Assembly: GCA_017525235.1 (NCBI GenBank) | Contig: JAFXTC010000027.1 | Coordinates: 1 to 37,602 of the forward strand | From: Bacteroidaceae bacterium | Lineage (GTDB): Bacteria; Bacteroidota; Bacteroidia; Bacteroidales; Bacteroidaceae | DNA length: 37,602 bases | Direction of reading: 5' to 3' | Part shown: positions 31,336 to 37,602 of the stretch, piece by piece | Position numbering within the stretch: the first letter of the stretch is position 1 | Layout of the letters: the number at the start of each line of letters is the position of its first letter | Notes under the pieces: model-generated | What the model saw: only the letters and a program-made list of their open reading frames with translations | Databases searched by the model: none | What the model was told of the DNA's origin: nothing | Program-made: the position numbers and the translations under genes

Positions 31336-32373
31336 TTATTTCGTGCTCTTTTCTTCTTCCTCAATGCCGATTTCTATCGGAGAATTCTGTTCCTGAGGCA
31401 ATTGTAATGTATAGAGTGATGCCTCAAGACGTCTTACGAGGTCGCGTTTCTTTTTCTCGGGTGCATATACAAAGGCTTCTGCCACAATTACACGGTTGGT
31501 TTCTGTGTCTACTCTACTATGGCTGACAAAAGGCCCTCCCATGCAGTCGTTTTTCATGAACCACAGGCCTCGAGCCTCCATGGCAAATGCGTTGTGAACC
31601 ACAATGGGTTTGACCAGGGTACACAGCGTATCGGTCTGCATATACATACCTTCTTTCTCACCAGGCAGGTTTTTCTCCATTATCGAGTCACGCTTGTGCA
31701 TCATGTATTCTTTGTTGAAGGTCTCTGGCCCTTCGTATTCATAACTGTATATGCAGATGTTCTCCAGACCTGATGGTGTGTTGTTGCTGGTCCAGAAGAA
31801 ATGCTCACCTTTCTTATAACTCTTTAGTTCATCAGGAGCATAGATGTGACACGAGAAAATGAGCCAGGCAAGGTCATCTGTGGCTTTTGAGAATTTCTTC
31901 TCAAGTCTCTTAATCAGACGGTTCATCTCTGTGCGTGTCAAAAAATCCACCACTTCTTGCCTGTGCTGTTGACAGAACTCTTTCAAGCTCTCCTGACTGG
32001 GTGTATTAATGGTCAGCACAATCTGTTCTGTGGCATATTTGTCGCGAGCAAAGCGCATACGTGTCTGGCTATATTGAGTCTTGTCAATGTTTACCAGTAT
32101 GATGTTGCGGAAGAGTTGCATCAACTGGTCGTAGTGCTTGGGGTCTGTGTGTGAAATATGGAACGACCGTTCACTTTGGGGCAGACAAGGAACGTCAGTG
32201 TCCAGAATGTCAAACAGGGCTCTTCCTGCCGGTGCTTCCCATATTTCATCTTCCAGTACCACCAGTACCTCATAGGGTCTTCCGCTGGCTACGGGTAACA
32301 CCATATTCTTGGTACAGCTGGCAAGTGTGCAGCATGCCAGTATCATCAATAGGTAAAACTTATATTTCTTCAT
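31336..32373 (-). CDS. DUF4837 family lipoprotein
   Basis: 345 residues with a lipoprotein signal (lipobox LASC, Cys20). The mature protein begins with PVASGRPYEVLVVLEDEIWEAPAGRALFDILDTDVPCLPQ and contains FRNIILVNIDKTQYSQ and RGLWFMKNDCMGGPFVSH, the pattern of Bacteroidetes DUF4837 proteins, of unknown function. It overlaps the rlmN stop by an ATGA and is 4 bp from the PdxA-like start, so these three are tightly coupled. It is expected in the envelope. Confidence 0.85.
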   Translation of the reverse strand: MKKYKFYLLMILACCTLASCTKNMVLPVASGRPYEVLVVLEDEIWEAPAGRALFDILDTDVPCLPQSERSFHISHTDPKHYDQLMQLFRNIILVNIDKTQYSQTRMRFARDKYATEQIVLTINTPSQESLKEFCQQHRQEVVDFLTRTEMNRLIKRLEKKFSKATDDLAWLIFSCHIYAPDELKSYKKGEHFFWTSNNTPSGLENICIYSYEYEGPETFNKEYMMHKRDSIMEKNLPGEKEGMYMQTDTLCTLVKPIVVHNAFAMEARGLWFMKNDCMGGPFVSHSRVDTETNRVIVAEAFVYAPEKKKRDLVRRLEASLYTLQLPQEQNSPIEIGIEEEEKSTK

Positions 32374-33395
32374 GCTTCTGTTGTTTTCTTGTTATGGAGC
32401 AGTCCGCATGCTGCAAAAATATCTTGCCCTCTGCTGGCGCGAATGGTTGTCGTCACACCATGTTGGGTCAGGTAGTCTCGTAGCCATACCATCGTGCTTT
32501 CTGATGCTTCTTTGTATGGCGTGTCGGGAATCTGATGGAATTTTATCAGGTTTACACGGCATTCAAGTGGTCCCAGCAGTTTTGCCAGTTCTTTTGCATG
32601 GCGGGGCGAATCGTTCAGTCCGCCAAAGACGATGTACTCAAAGCTTAGTCGGCGTTGATGCGTCCAGTCGTATTGTTTTAGCACGGCCAGAAACTCGTTT
32701 AGGCTGTATGCTTTCTCTGCAGGCATCATCTGAAGTCGTTCCTCGGGGAATGGGTTATGCAGGCTGATGGCCAGATGGCAATCACTTTCCTTTAGGAAAC
32801 GAAGCAATCCTTTGCGCACTCCCACAGTTGAAACGGTGATGCGTTTAGGACTCCAGGCATAGCCGTAATCTGCAGTCAGCAGTTGGGTGGCACGCAGTAC
32901 TGCATCAAGATTATCCAAAGGTTCGCCCTGCCCCATAAAGACAACATTGGTTAGCGTGTCCCGTTCCGGCAGGGAATGGATTTGATTCAAGATGTCCGTA
33001 ACCGAAAGGTTCCCTTGGAATCCTTGTCTGCCTGTCATGCAGAAGTGGCATCCCATCCTGCATCCGGCTTGGCTGCTTACGCATAGGGTGGCTCTGTCGC
33101 TGTCTGGAATGTAGACCGATTCCACCAACTGGCCTTCGCGGGTGGGGAAGAGGTATTTCTTTGTTCCGTCTGTGCTGCATTGGCAGTCGGTGGGTGCTGC
33201 ACATCCTATGATGTAGTGTTCTTTCAGGGCCTCCCGATTTTTGAGCGAGATGTTTGTCATTTCGTCAATGGAGCCTGCATGCTGCACATAAAGCCATCGT
33301 GCCACTTGTTTAGCGGCAAAAGCAGGTAGCCCTGTTTCTGTAACAGCGGCTTTCAGTTCGTCAAGGTTCATACCTAAAAGACTTTTCTTCTCCAT
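32370..33395 (-). CDS. rlmN: 23S rRNA (adenine2503-C2)/tRNA methyltransferase
   Basis: 341 residues. The radical-SAM cluster cysteines are Cys112, Cys116 and Cys119 (AGCRMGCHFCMTG), and the C-terminal Cys330 (DIFAACGLL) is the methyl-carrying catalytic residue. It makes m2A2503 in 23S rRNA and m2A37 in some tRNAs. First gene of the eight-gene cluster ending at 26702. The start is supported by a -7 box 20 bp upstream. Confidence 0.95.
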   Translation of the reverse strand: MEKKSLLGMNLDELKAAVTETGLPAFAAKQVARWLYVQHAGSIDEMTNISLKNREALKEHYIIGCAAPTDCQCSTDGTKKYLFPTREGQLVESVYIPDSDRATLCVSSQAGCRMGCHFCMTGRQGFQGNLSVTDILNQIHSLPERDTLTNVVFMGQGEPLDNLDAVLRATQLLTADYGYAWSPKRITVSTVGVRKGLLRFLKESDCHLAISLHNPFPEERLQMMPAEKAYSLNEFLAVLKQYDWTHQRRLSFEYIVFGGLNDSPRHAKELAKLLGPLECRVNLIKFHQIPDTPYKEASESTMVWLRDYLTQHGVTTTIRASRGQDIFAACGLLHNKKTTEA

Positions 33396-33414
33396 GTGCT
33401 AACATTACGCAGTG

Positions 33415-33422
33415 CAAATATA
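33415..33422 (-). promoter_or_regulatory. Predicted -7 box for the rlmN-secG cluster
   Basis: TATATTTG on the minus strand matches TAnnTTTG and gives a leader of about 13 nt. No -33 TTTG at the proper distance. Confidence 0.5.
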
Positions 33423-33518
33423 CATTATTTATATGAGAAAATGATATTCAAGCATGTAGAAAGTTGCAATTTAAGCATTATTTACATTCATTGTGCTTAT
33501 TATCACGAAAAAATTTTA

Positions 33519-33526
33519 TATCTTTG
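33519..33526 (+). promoter_or_regulatory. Predicted -7 box for the GH109 gene
   Basis: TATCTTTG, 27 bp before the ATG. A -33 TTTG is not clear. Confidence 0.5.
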
Positions 33527-33553
33527 CTCACAAATCAAACCCAAAATAATAAT

Positions 33554-35137
33554 ATGATGAACCTTAAACAAATTTTTTCACTGACATTTGCAGCTTTTGC
33601 TGTCAGTGTTTCTTTATGGGCACAAAGTCTGAGCCCAAGTACCAAGTATCATTTCCAACAGGGAACCATAATCATCGACACTCCCCAACGTCCTGCAGGT
33701 CAGCAGCATGTGTTGGGACTTACAGCTCCTAAACTGTCTACCGTTCGTGTGGCATTTGTGGGATTGGGTATGCGTGGTCCTGGTGCTGTGGAGCGTTTTA
33801 CACATATCCCTGGTGTTCAGATTGTAGCACTTTGCGATTTCGTAGAAGCTCGTGCCGAGAAGTGCCAGAATTACTTGCGTAAGGCAGGTCTTCCCCCAGC
33901 AGCTATCTATAGTGGCGAGAAGGGATACGAGGAGATTTGTAAACGTTCAGATGTCGATCTTGTTTACATCGCTACCGACTGGGACCATCACTTCCCCGTT
34001 GCCAAGTGTGCCATGCAGAATGGCAAACATGCGGCTATTGAGGTGCCCTGTGCTATGAACCTCGAACAGTGCTGGGAGCTTATCAACCTTTCAGAGCAGA
34101 CACGTAAGCATTGTATGATTCTCGAGAACTGTTGCTACGATTGGTATGAGATGAATGCCCTGAATATGGCACAACATGGTGTTTTTGGTGAGATTGTAAG
34201 TGCCGAAGGTGCCTACATCCATAACCTTGATCCTTTCTGGGATGCATATTGGAAAAATCCTGACGGTTCAGATCCCTACAAGTTGGGCTGGCGTATGAAG
34301 TACAACATGGAGAACCGTGGCGACCTTTACGCAACGCACGGCCTTGGTCCGGTAGCTCAGGCATTGGATATTCATCGTGGCGACCGTTTCAAGACACTTG
34401 TGGCTATGGACACCAAGAGTGCACATGGTAAGGAGTATGTTAAGGCTAAGACTGGCAAGGAGCCTGCTAACTTCCGCAACGGTGATCAGACTACAACGAT
34501 GATGCGTACCGAGAATGGAAAGATGGTGATGATTCAGCACAATGTAATGACCTATCAGCCATACAACCGTTTGTACAAACTCATTGGTGTAAAGGGTTAT
34601 GCAACCAAGTACCCCGAAGCACACTTCGCTCTTGATGGCGGCGCAGTTAAGGAGTCTGGTATTCCTCAGGTAGATAAGCTTGATACTCATGCATTTATGA
34701 GTCCTGAGCAGCAAAAGGCTTTGGTCGATAAGTACCAGCATCCCATCCTTAAGAAATATGGCGAGATGGCTAAGCAGGTAGGTGGTCACGGGGGTATGGA
34801 TTTCATTATGGATGCCCGTATGGTATATTGCCTGCAGAATGGTCTTCCTTTGGATATGGATGTTTATGACCTTGCAGAGTGGTGCTGTCTGGCAGAGTTG
34901 GGTTCCATCAGTATGGATAATAACTGTGCAGCTGTCGAGTTCCCCGATTTCACACGTGGATATTGGAATGTAGCCAATGGCTACCGTCATGCTTATGCTT
35001 CTGCTGCCGATGAGGCTGCAGCTGAGGAACTGGCCAAGGCTAGTACAGAGAATCAGAAGGAGCTTGCTGCCAAGAAAAAACTGTGGGAGAAATACGACAA
35101 GGAGAAAGAGAAAGCTAAGGCTAAGGCCAAGAAATAA
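33554..35137 (+). CDS. GH109-type NAD-dependent glycosidase (alpha-N-acetylgalactosaminidase-like)
   Basis: 527 residues from ATG 33554 (ATG 33557 is equally possible). A signal peptide (to about WAQ, residue 24) precedes a Gfo/Idh/MocA fold with the NAD site VAFVGLGMRGPG (Gly70, Gly72, Gly75). THGLGP (261-266) and GGHGGM (410-415) are hallmarks of GH109, which cleaves terminal alpha-GalNAc by an NAD-assisted oxidation-elimination route. The C-terminal 60 residues are a lysine/alanine-rich helix (DEAAAEELAKAST...EKEKAKAKAKK) that I do not recall as a GH109 feature. The exact substrate is unproven. Confidence 0.85.
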   Translation: MMNLKQIFSLTFAAFAVSVSLWAQSLSPSTKYHFQQGTIIIDTPQRPAGQQHVLGLTAPKLSTVRVAFVGLGMRGPGAVERFTHIPGVQIVALCDFVEARAEKCQNYLRKAGLPPAAIYSGEKGYEEICKRSDVDLVYIATDWDHHFPVAKCAMQNGKHAAIEVPCAMNLEQCWELINLSEQTRKHCMILENCCYDWYEMNALNMAQHGVFGEIVSAEGAYIHNLDPFWDAYWKNPDGSDPYKLGWRMKYNMENRGDLYATHGLGPVAQALDIHRGDRFKTLVAMDTKSAHGKEYVKAKTGKEPANFRNGDQTTTMMRTENGKMVMIQHNVMTYQPYNRLYKLIGVKGYATKYPEAHFALDGGAVKESGIPQVDKLDTHAFMSPEQQKALVDKYQHPILKKYGEMAKQVGGHGGMDFIMDARMVYCLQNGLPLDMDVYDLAEWCCLAELGSISMDNNCAAVEFPDFTRGYWNVANGYRHAYASAADEAAAEELAKASTENQKELAAKKKLWEKYDKEKEKAKAKAKK

Positions 35138-35166
35138 TTTTACATCTTAATACCTTTTACATTTAA

Positions 35167-35194
35167 CCCCTCCCTTCGTGGGAGGGGCTTTTCT
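35167..35194 (+). terminator. GC-rich hairpin between GH109 and the cyclo-ligase
   Basis: Perfect eight-pair stem CCCCTCCC/GGGAGGGG with a 5-nt loop, followed by CTTTTCT. The last base touches the next gene's ATG at 35195, and no separate promoter is visible between them. Confidence 0.7.
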
Positions 35195-35737
35195 ATGGAA
35201 GAGAAAGCTGATTTACGCAACTATATCCGCGAACAGAAAAGTTTGCATAGTTCAGAACAATTGGCGGCTATGTCAGAAGCCGTTGTTGGCAGTATTATTC
35301 ATGGTGGTCAGTGGAGTGTGGCCAATACCATACTGCTTTATTATCCTTTGTCAGACGAGGTGGATGTACGTCCGCTTATTCAGATGGCGCATCAAGCAGG
35401 GCGTACGGTACTATTGCCTGTCGTGGTGGGCGAAGAACTGGAACTACGCCTTTATCAGGGCGAAGAGTCCTTGCGCATGGGCGCGTATAACATTATGGAA
35501 CCTATAGGGCCGCTTTTTCCCCCAGAGCAGTATGGAGAGATTGATATTGCCCTTGTCCCAGGTATGGCATTCGATGCAAGCGGTCATCGCTTGGGTAGGG
35601 GAAAGGGGTACTACGATCGTTTGCTACCCCTCTTAACCTCGGCTTATAAGATAGGTGTCTGCTATCCTTTCCAGTTCGTGACAGATGTACCGTCCGAAGA
35701 GCATGATGTACCTATTAACGAGGTGGTTTGTGGTTGA
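35195..35737 (+). CDS. 5-formyltetrahydrofolate cyclo-ligase
   Basis: 180 residues, usual length. The MTHFS/YgfA family ATP-dependently converts 5-formyl-THF to 5,10-methenyl-THF. The N-terminal basic helix (EEKADLRNYIREQK), ILLYYPLSDEVDVRPLI, and the C-terminal nucleotide-binding motif GHRLGRGKGYYDRLL are clear. The start codon abuts a hairpin at 35167-35194, so expression is either by read-through or from an unseen promoter inside the GH109 gene. Confidence 0.92.
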   Translation: MEEKADLRNYIREQKSLHSSEQLAAMSEAVVGSIIHGGQWSVANTILLYYPLSDEVDVRPLIQMAHQAGRTVLLPVVVGEELELRLYQGEESLRMGAYNIMEPIGPLFPPEQYGEIDIALVPGMAFDASGHRLGRGKGYYDRLLPLLTSAYKIGVCYPFQFVTDVPSEEHDVPINEVVCG

Positions 35738-35782
35738 AAACACTTGATTTGTATCATCTTTTCTTGCACATTTTGTGTTTTT

Positions 35783-35813
35783 GTGTGCATTTTCTCTATA
35801 AAAATTTGCACAC
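35783..35813. repeat. Inverted repeat overlapping the FadL-type promoter
   Basis: GTGTGCA (35783-35789) and TGCACAC (35807-35813) are separated by 17 bp; the right arm covers part of the -33 TTTG. A repressor could bind here. Confidence 0.45.
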
Positions 35814-35836
35814 TTCATTTTCTCGTGTTACCTTTG
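35805..35836 (+). promoter_or_regulatory. Bacteroidetes-type promoter for the FadL-type porin gene
   Basis: TTTG (35805-35808), 20-bp gap, TACCTTTG (35829-35836). A mirror-image CAAAGGTAA lies at 35858-35866 in the leader. Confidence 0.75.
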
Positions 35837-35871
35837 CACCCGAAATTTAAGTTAAACCAAAGGTAAAAAGA

Positions 35872-37365
35872 ATGAAGAAGTTACTTATTTCAACATTTTC
35901 AGTGTGCCTTTCTGCCTCTGTTTTGGCAGGTGGACTGAACACAAACTCCAATCAAAACGCTTCTTTTGAGCGCCAAATGTCTCAGAATGGTATTATCGAC
36001 ATTGCCGGTATGTATGCCAACCCTGCTGGAACAGCTTTCCTAGCTAACGGTTGGCATTTACAGTATACCCACATGAGTGTATGGCAGCAGCGCAATATCA
36101 CCACATCTTTCCCTCTGTTCAATCTCAACGGTGCTGATCCTCAGACCACTCACAGGTACAAAGGTACGGCCAAGGTACCTATTGTGCCCTCTTTGTCTGC
36201 GTCTTACAACCACAACAAGTGGAGTGTGAACGCTCACATTGCTATCGGTGGTGGTGGTGGTAAGTGCTCTTTCCCCAATGGTCTTGGTAGTTTCGAGGCT
36301 TTGGTAGGTAGCACCATCGCTCAGAGTATCATCACCAATATTGCCGGACAGTATGCTCAGCAGGCTATCCCTGCATATATAGCTCAGGGAATGAGCTTGG
36401 AGCAGGCTCAGGCTGCTGTTGCAGGTCCTGCTGCACTGTATGGTATGAATGCCTTCAATACCAATCCCGGTCAGTATCTGAAATATTACACCTTGGATTC
36501 TAATATGGAGGGTCATTCTTATATAATTGGTGCTCAATTTGGTGCCACTTACAAGATTCTTCCCAACCTCTCTGTTTTTGGTGGTTTGCGCGTAGTTTAC
36601 GGTACTAATGGCTATGACGGCTATATCCGTGACGTCAGCTATGAGACAGCTGGTGGTTCTGGCACAGCTCCCGAGATAACTATTGATTGCACCCAGAAGG
36701 CTTGGGGCGTAACTCCTATTGTTGGTATCGACTGGAAGGTGAACGAATATTTGAATTTGGCTGCCAAGTACGAGGCTCCCACCAAGATGGTTTACAAGAA
36801 CTCCAGTACACTTAGTCCTTATGCTCAGGCTCAGGAAAACGTTGTTATCAAGAAGTTCCGCGATGGTTATAAGGTTCGTGAGGACATCCCTGGTATCTTA
36901 GCAATGGGTGCTATGGTGTCTCCCTGCAAGAACCTGCGTCTGATGGCAGGTTGGAACTATTATTTCGACAAGGCCGTTCGTAAGGGTGTTAAGGATGGTG
37001 ACGGTAATGAGATTATTCCAACATACAAGGCTGGTGACAGCGAAATCGACAACAACACATGGGAAATCAATACTGGTGTCGAGTACGACATCTGCAAATA
37101 CCTTACCATTTCAGGCTCTTGGCAGCGCACTTCTTATGGAATTTCCGATTCTGGTATGTCCGACCTCAGTTTCAACAACACCAACAACATGATAGCCTTC
37201 GGTGTTCGTGTTAAGCCTCTGAAAGGTCTAAGCTTCGACCTCGGTTACATGCACACCATCTATCAGGACCGCACCGTCGTTACTCCCACAGTATTGGGTA
37301 ACAAGACAGATCTTTACAGCCGTAAGAACGATGTGTTAGGTATTGGTATTAATTACGAATTTTAA
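35872..37365 (+). CDS. OmpP1/FadL/TodX-family outer-membrane transporter
   Basis: 497 residues with a signal peptide (1-19, ending VLAG). The mature N-terminus (GGLNTNSNQNASFERQMSQNGIIDIAGMYANPAG) is the plug/hatch pattern of FadL-type channels for hydrophobic compounds, followed by a long beta-barrel ending NDVLGIGINYEF with a terminal Phe. The substrate is unknown; long-chain fatty acids are the family default. Monocistronic, with strong promoter and terminator. Short glycine-rich strands (GGGGGKCSF) occur early in the barrel. Confidence 0.9.
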   Translation: MKKLLISTFSVCLSASVLAGGLNTNSNQNASFERQMSQNGIIDIAGMYANPAGTAFLANGWHLQYTHMSVWQQRNITTSFPLFNLNGADPQTTHRYKGTAKVPIVPSLSASYNHNKWSVNAHIAIGGGGGKCSFPNGLGSFEALVGSTIAQSIITNIAGQYAQQAIPAYIAQGMSLEQAQAAVAGPAALYGMNAFNTNPGQYLKYYTLDSNMEGHSYIIGAQFGATYKILPNLSVFGGLRVVYGTNGYDGYIRDVSYETAGGSGTAPEITIDCTQKAWGVTPIVGIDWKVNEYLNLAAKYEAPTKMVYKNSSTLSPYAQAQENVVIKKFRDGYKVREDIPGILAMGAMVSPCKNLRLMAGWNYYFDKAVRKGVKDGDGNEIIPTYKAGDSEIDNNTWEINTGVEYDICKYLTISGSWQRTSYGISDSGMSDLSFNNTNNMIAFGVRVKPLKGLSFDLGYMHTIYQDRTVVTPTVLGNKTDLYSRKNDVLGIGINYEF

Positions 37366-37411
37366 TTCACTTGATATTAGTCACTCAGACTAAGCTAAAC
37401 TGAATTAGATG

Positions 37412-37446
37412 GCCCCGTTGCACATCGTGTAGCGGGGCTTATTCTT
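37412..37446 (+). terminator. Intrinsic terminator after the FadL-type gene
   Basis: GCCCCG/CGGGGC arms with further inner CAC/GTG pairing, then TTATTCTTT. Confidence 0.75.
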
Positions 37447-37473
37447 TACCATAGTCTGGACAAAAACGACAAC

Positions 37474-37602
37474 ATGAAGAGACTATTTATTTTAATCTGT
37501 ACTGCCTGTTGGCTGACAGTTTGTGCTCAAGGGAGCGAATCCCCAACCTACGAGATGTACTACACGGTGACACCCGACACGGCGAACCACTATCTGGACG
37601 TA
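37474..37602 (+). CDS. Start of a secreted protein, possibly an M61-type peptidase (partial)
   Basis: 43 residues are visible from ATG 37474 to the window edge. The signal peptide (MKRLFILICTACWLTVCAQ) is followed by EMYYTVTPDTANHYLDV, which resembles the opening beta-strand of M61 glycyl-aminopeptidase-type proteins (YTV...P.THY.EV), but this is far too short to be sure. No promoter is evident in the 36 bp after the preceding terminator. Confidence 0.4.
   Translation, partial: MKRLFILICTACWLTVCAQGSESPTYEMYYTVTPDTANHYLDV

Overview
This window reads as a Bacteroidales chromosome segment, most likely from the Prevotella group. The reasons are the type III glutamine synthetase, the class 1B dihydroorotate dehydrogenase pair (pyrK-pyrD), the short AMP nucleosidase beside holA, the Bacteroidetes-type YidC, LptE, SecG, DUF3078 and DUF4837 proteins, a GH109 enzyme, and many Bacteroidetes promoters of the form TTTG-N19-21-TAnnTTTG in place of Shine-Dalgarno-led starts. 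Genus is an inference; I see no rRNA, tRNA or CRISPR.

Layout. 1-136: end of an IS3-like insertion sequence cut by the window edge. 287-832: glutathione peroxidase (minus). 966-5272: a minus-strand operon aguA-aguB-glnN, which makes putrescine from agmatine and ends in a glutamine synthetase. 5407-7129: Nif3-like protein plus C4 zinc-ribbon coiled coil (plus). 7195-7650: lone HsdR-N-type nuclease domain (minus), divergent from amn-holA (7693-9497). 9498-10273: a 734-bp AT-rich gene-poor stretch with several inverted repeats, leading to an XRE-type regulator. 10768-14560: pyrK-pyrD-trmD-zeta-like kinase-small partner-hlyIII, a tightly overlapping run. 14636-15947: divergent ExbB-like small membrane protein and membrane-bound LytTR regulator. 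16247-18442: secreted protein, ECF sigma factor and single-pass membrane protein, with overlapping reading frames. 18533-24470: minus-strand yidC, S9 lipoprotein peptidase and MFS transporter, followed by a candidate short RNA. 24591-26523: DUF3078 barrel and engB. 26702-33395: minus-strand eight-gene cluster rlmN, DUF4837 lipoprotein, PdxA-like protein, sigma-54-activator-like regulator, lptE, TPR protein, secG, GlcNAc-kinase-like protein. 33554-37365: GH109, 5-formyl-THF cyclo-ligase and FadL-type porin (plus), then the start of another secreted protein at the right edge.

Most of the window is core metabolism and envelope biogenesis. The parts that look least described are the PdxA-like protein that has lost all three metal-binding histidines, the GAFTNA-bearing regulator next to it, the secreted protein/ECF/anti-sigma-like trio with a hairpin leader, the zeta-kinase pair inside a pyrimidine/tRNA-modification run, the standalone HsdR-N nuclease domain, the short RNA behind the MFS gene, and 7-mer and 18-mer tandem repeats placed in operon spacers. 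All functional statements come from reading the sequence and from memory of families; no searches were run.
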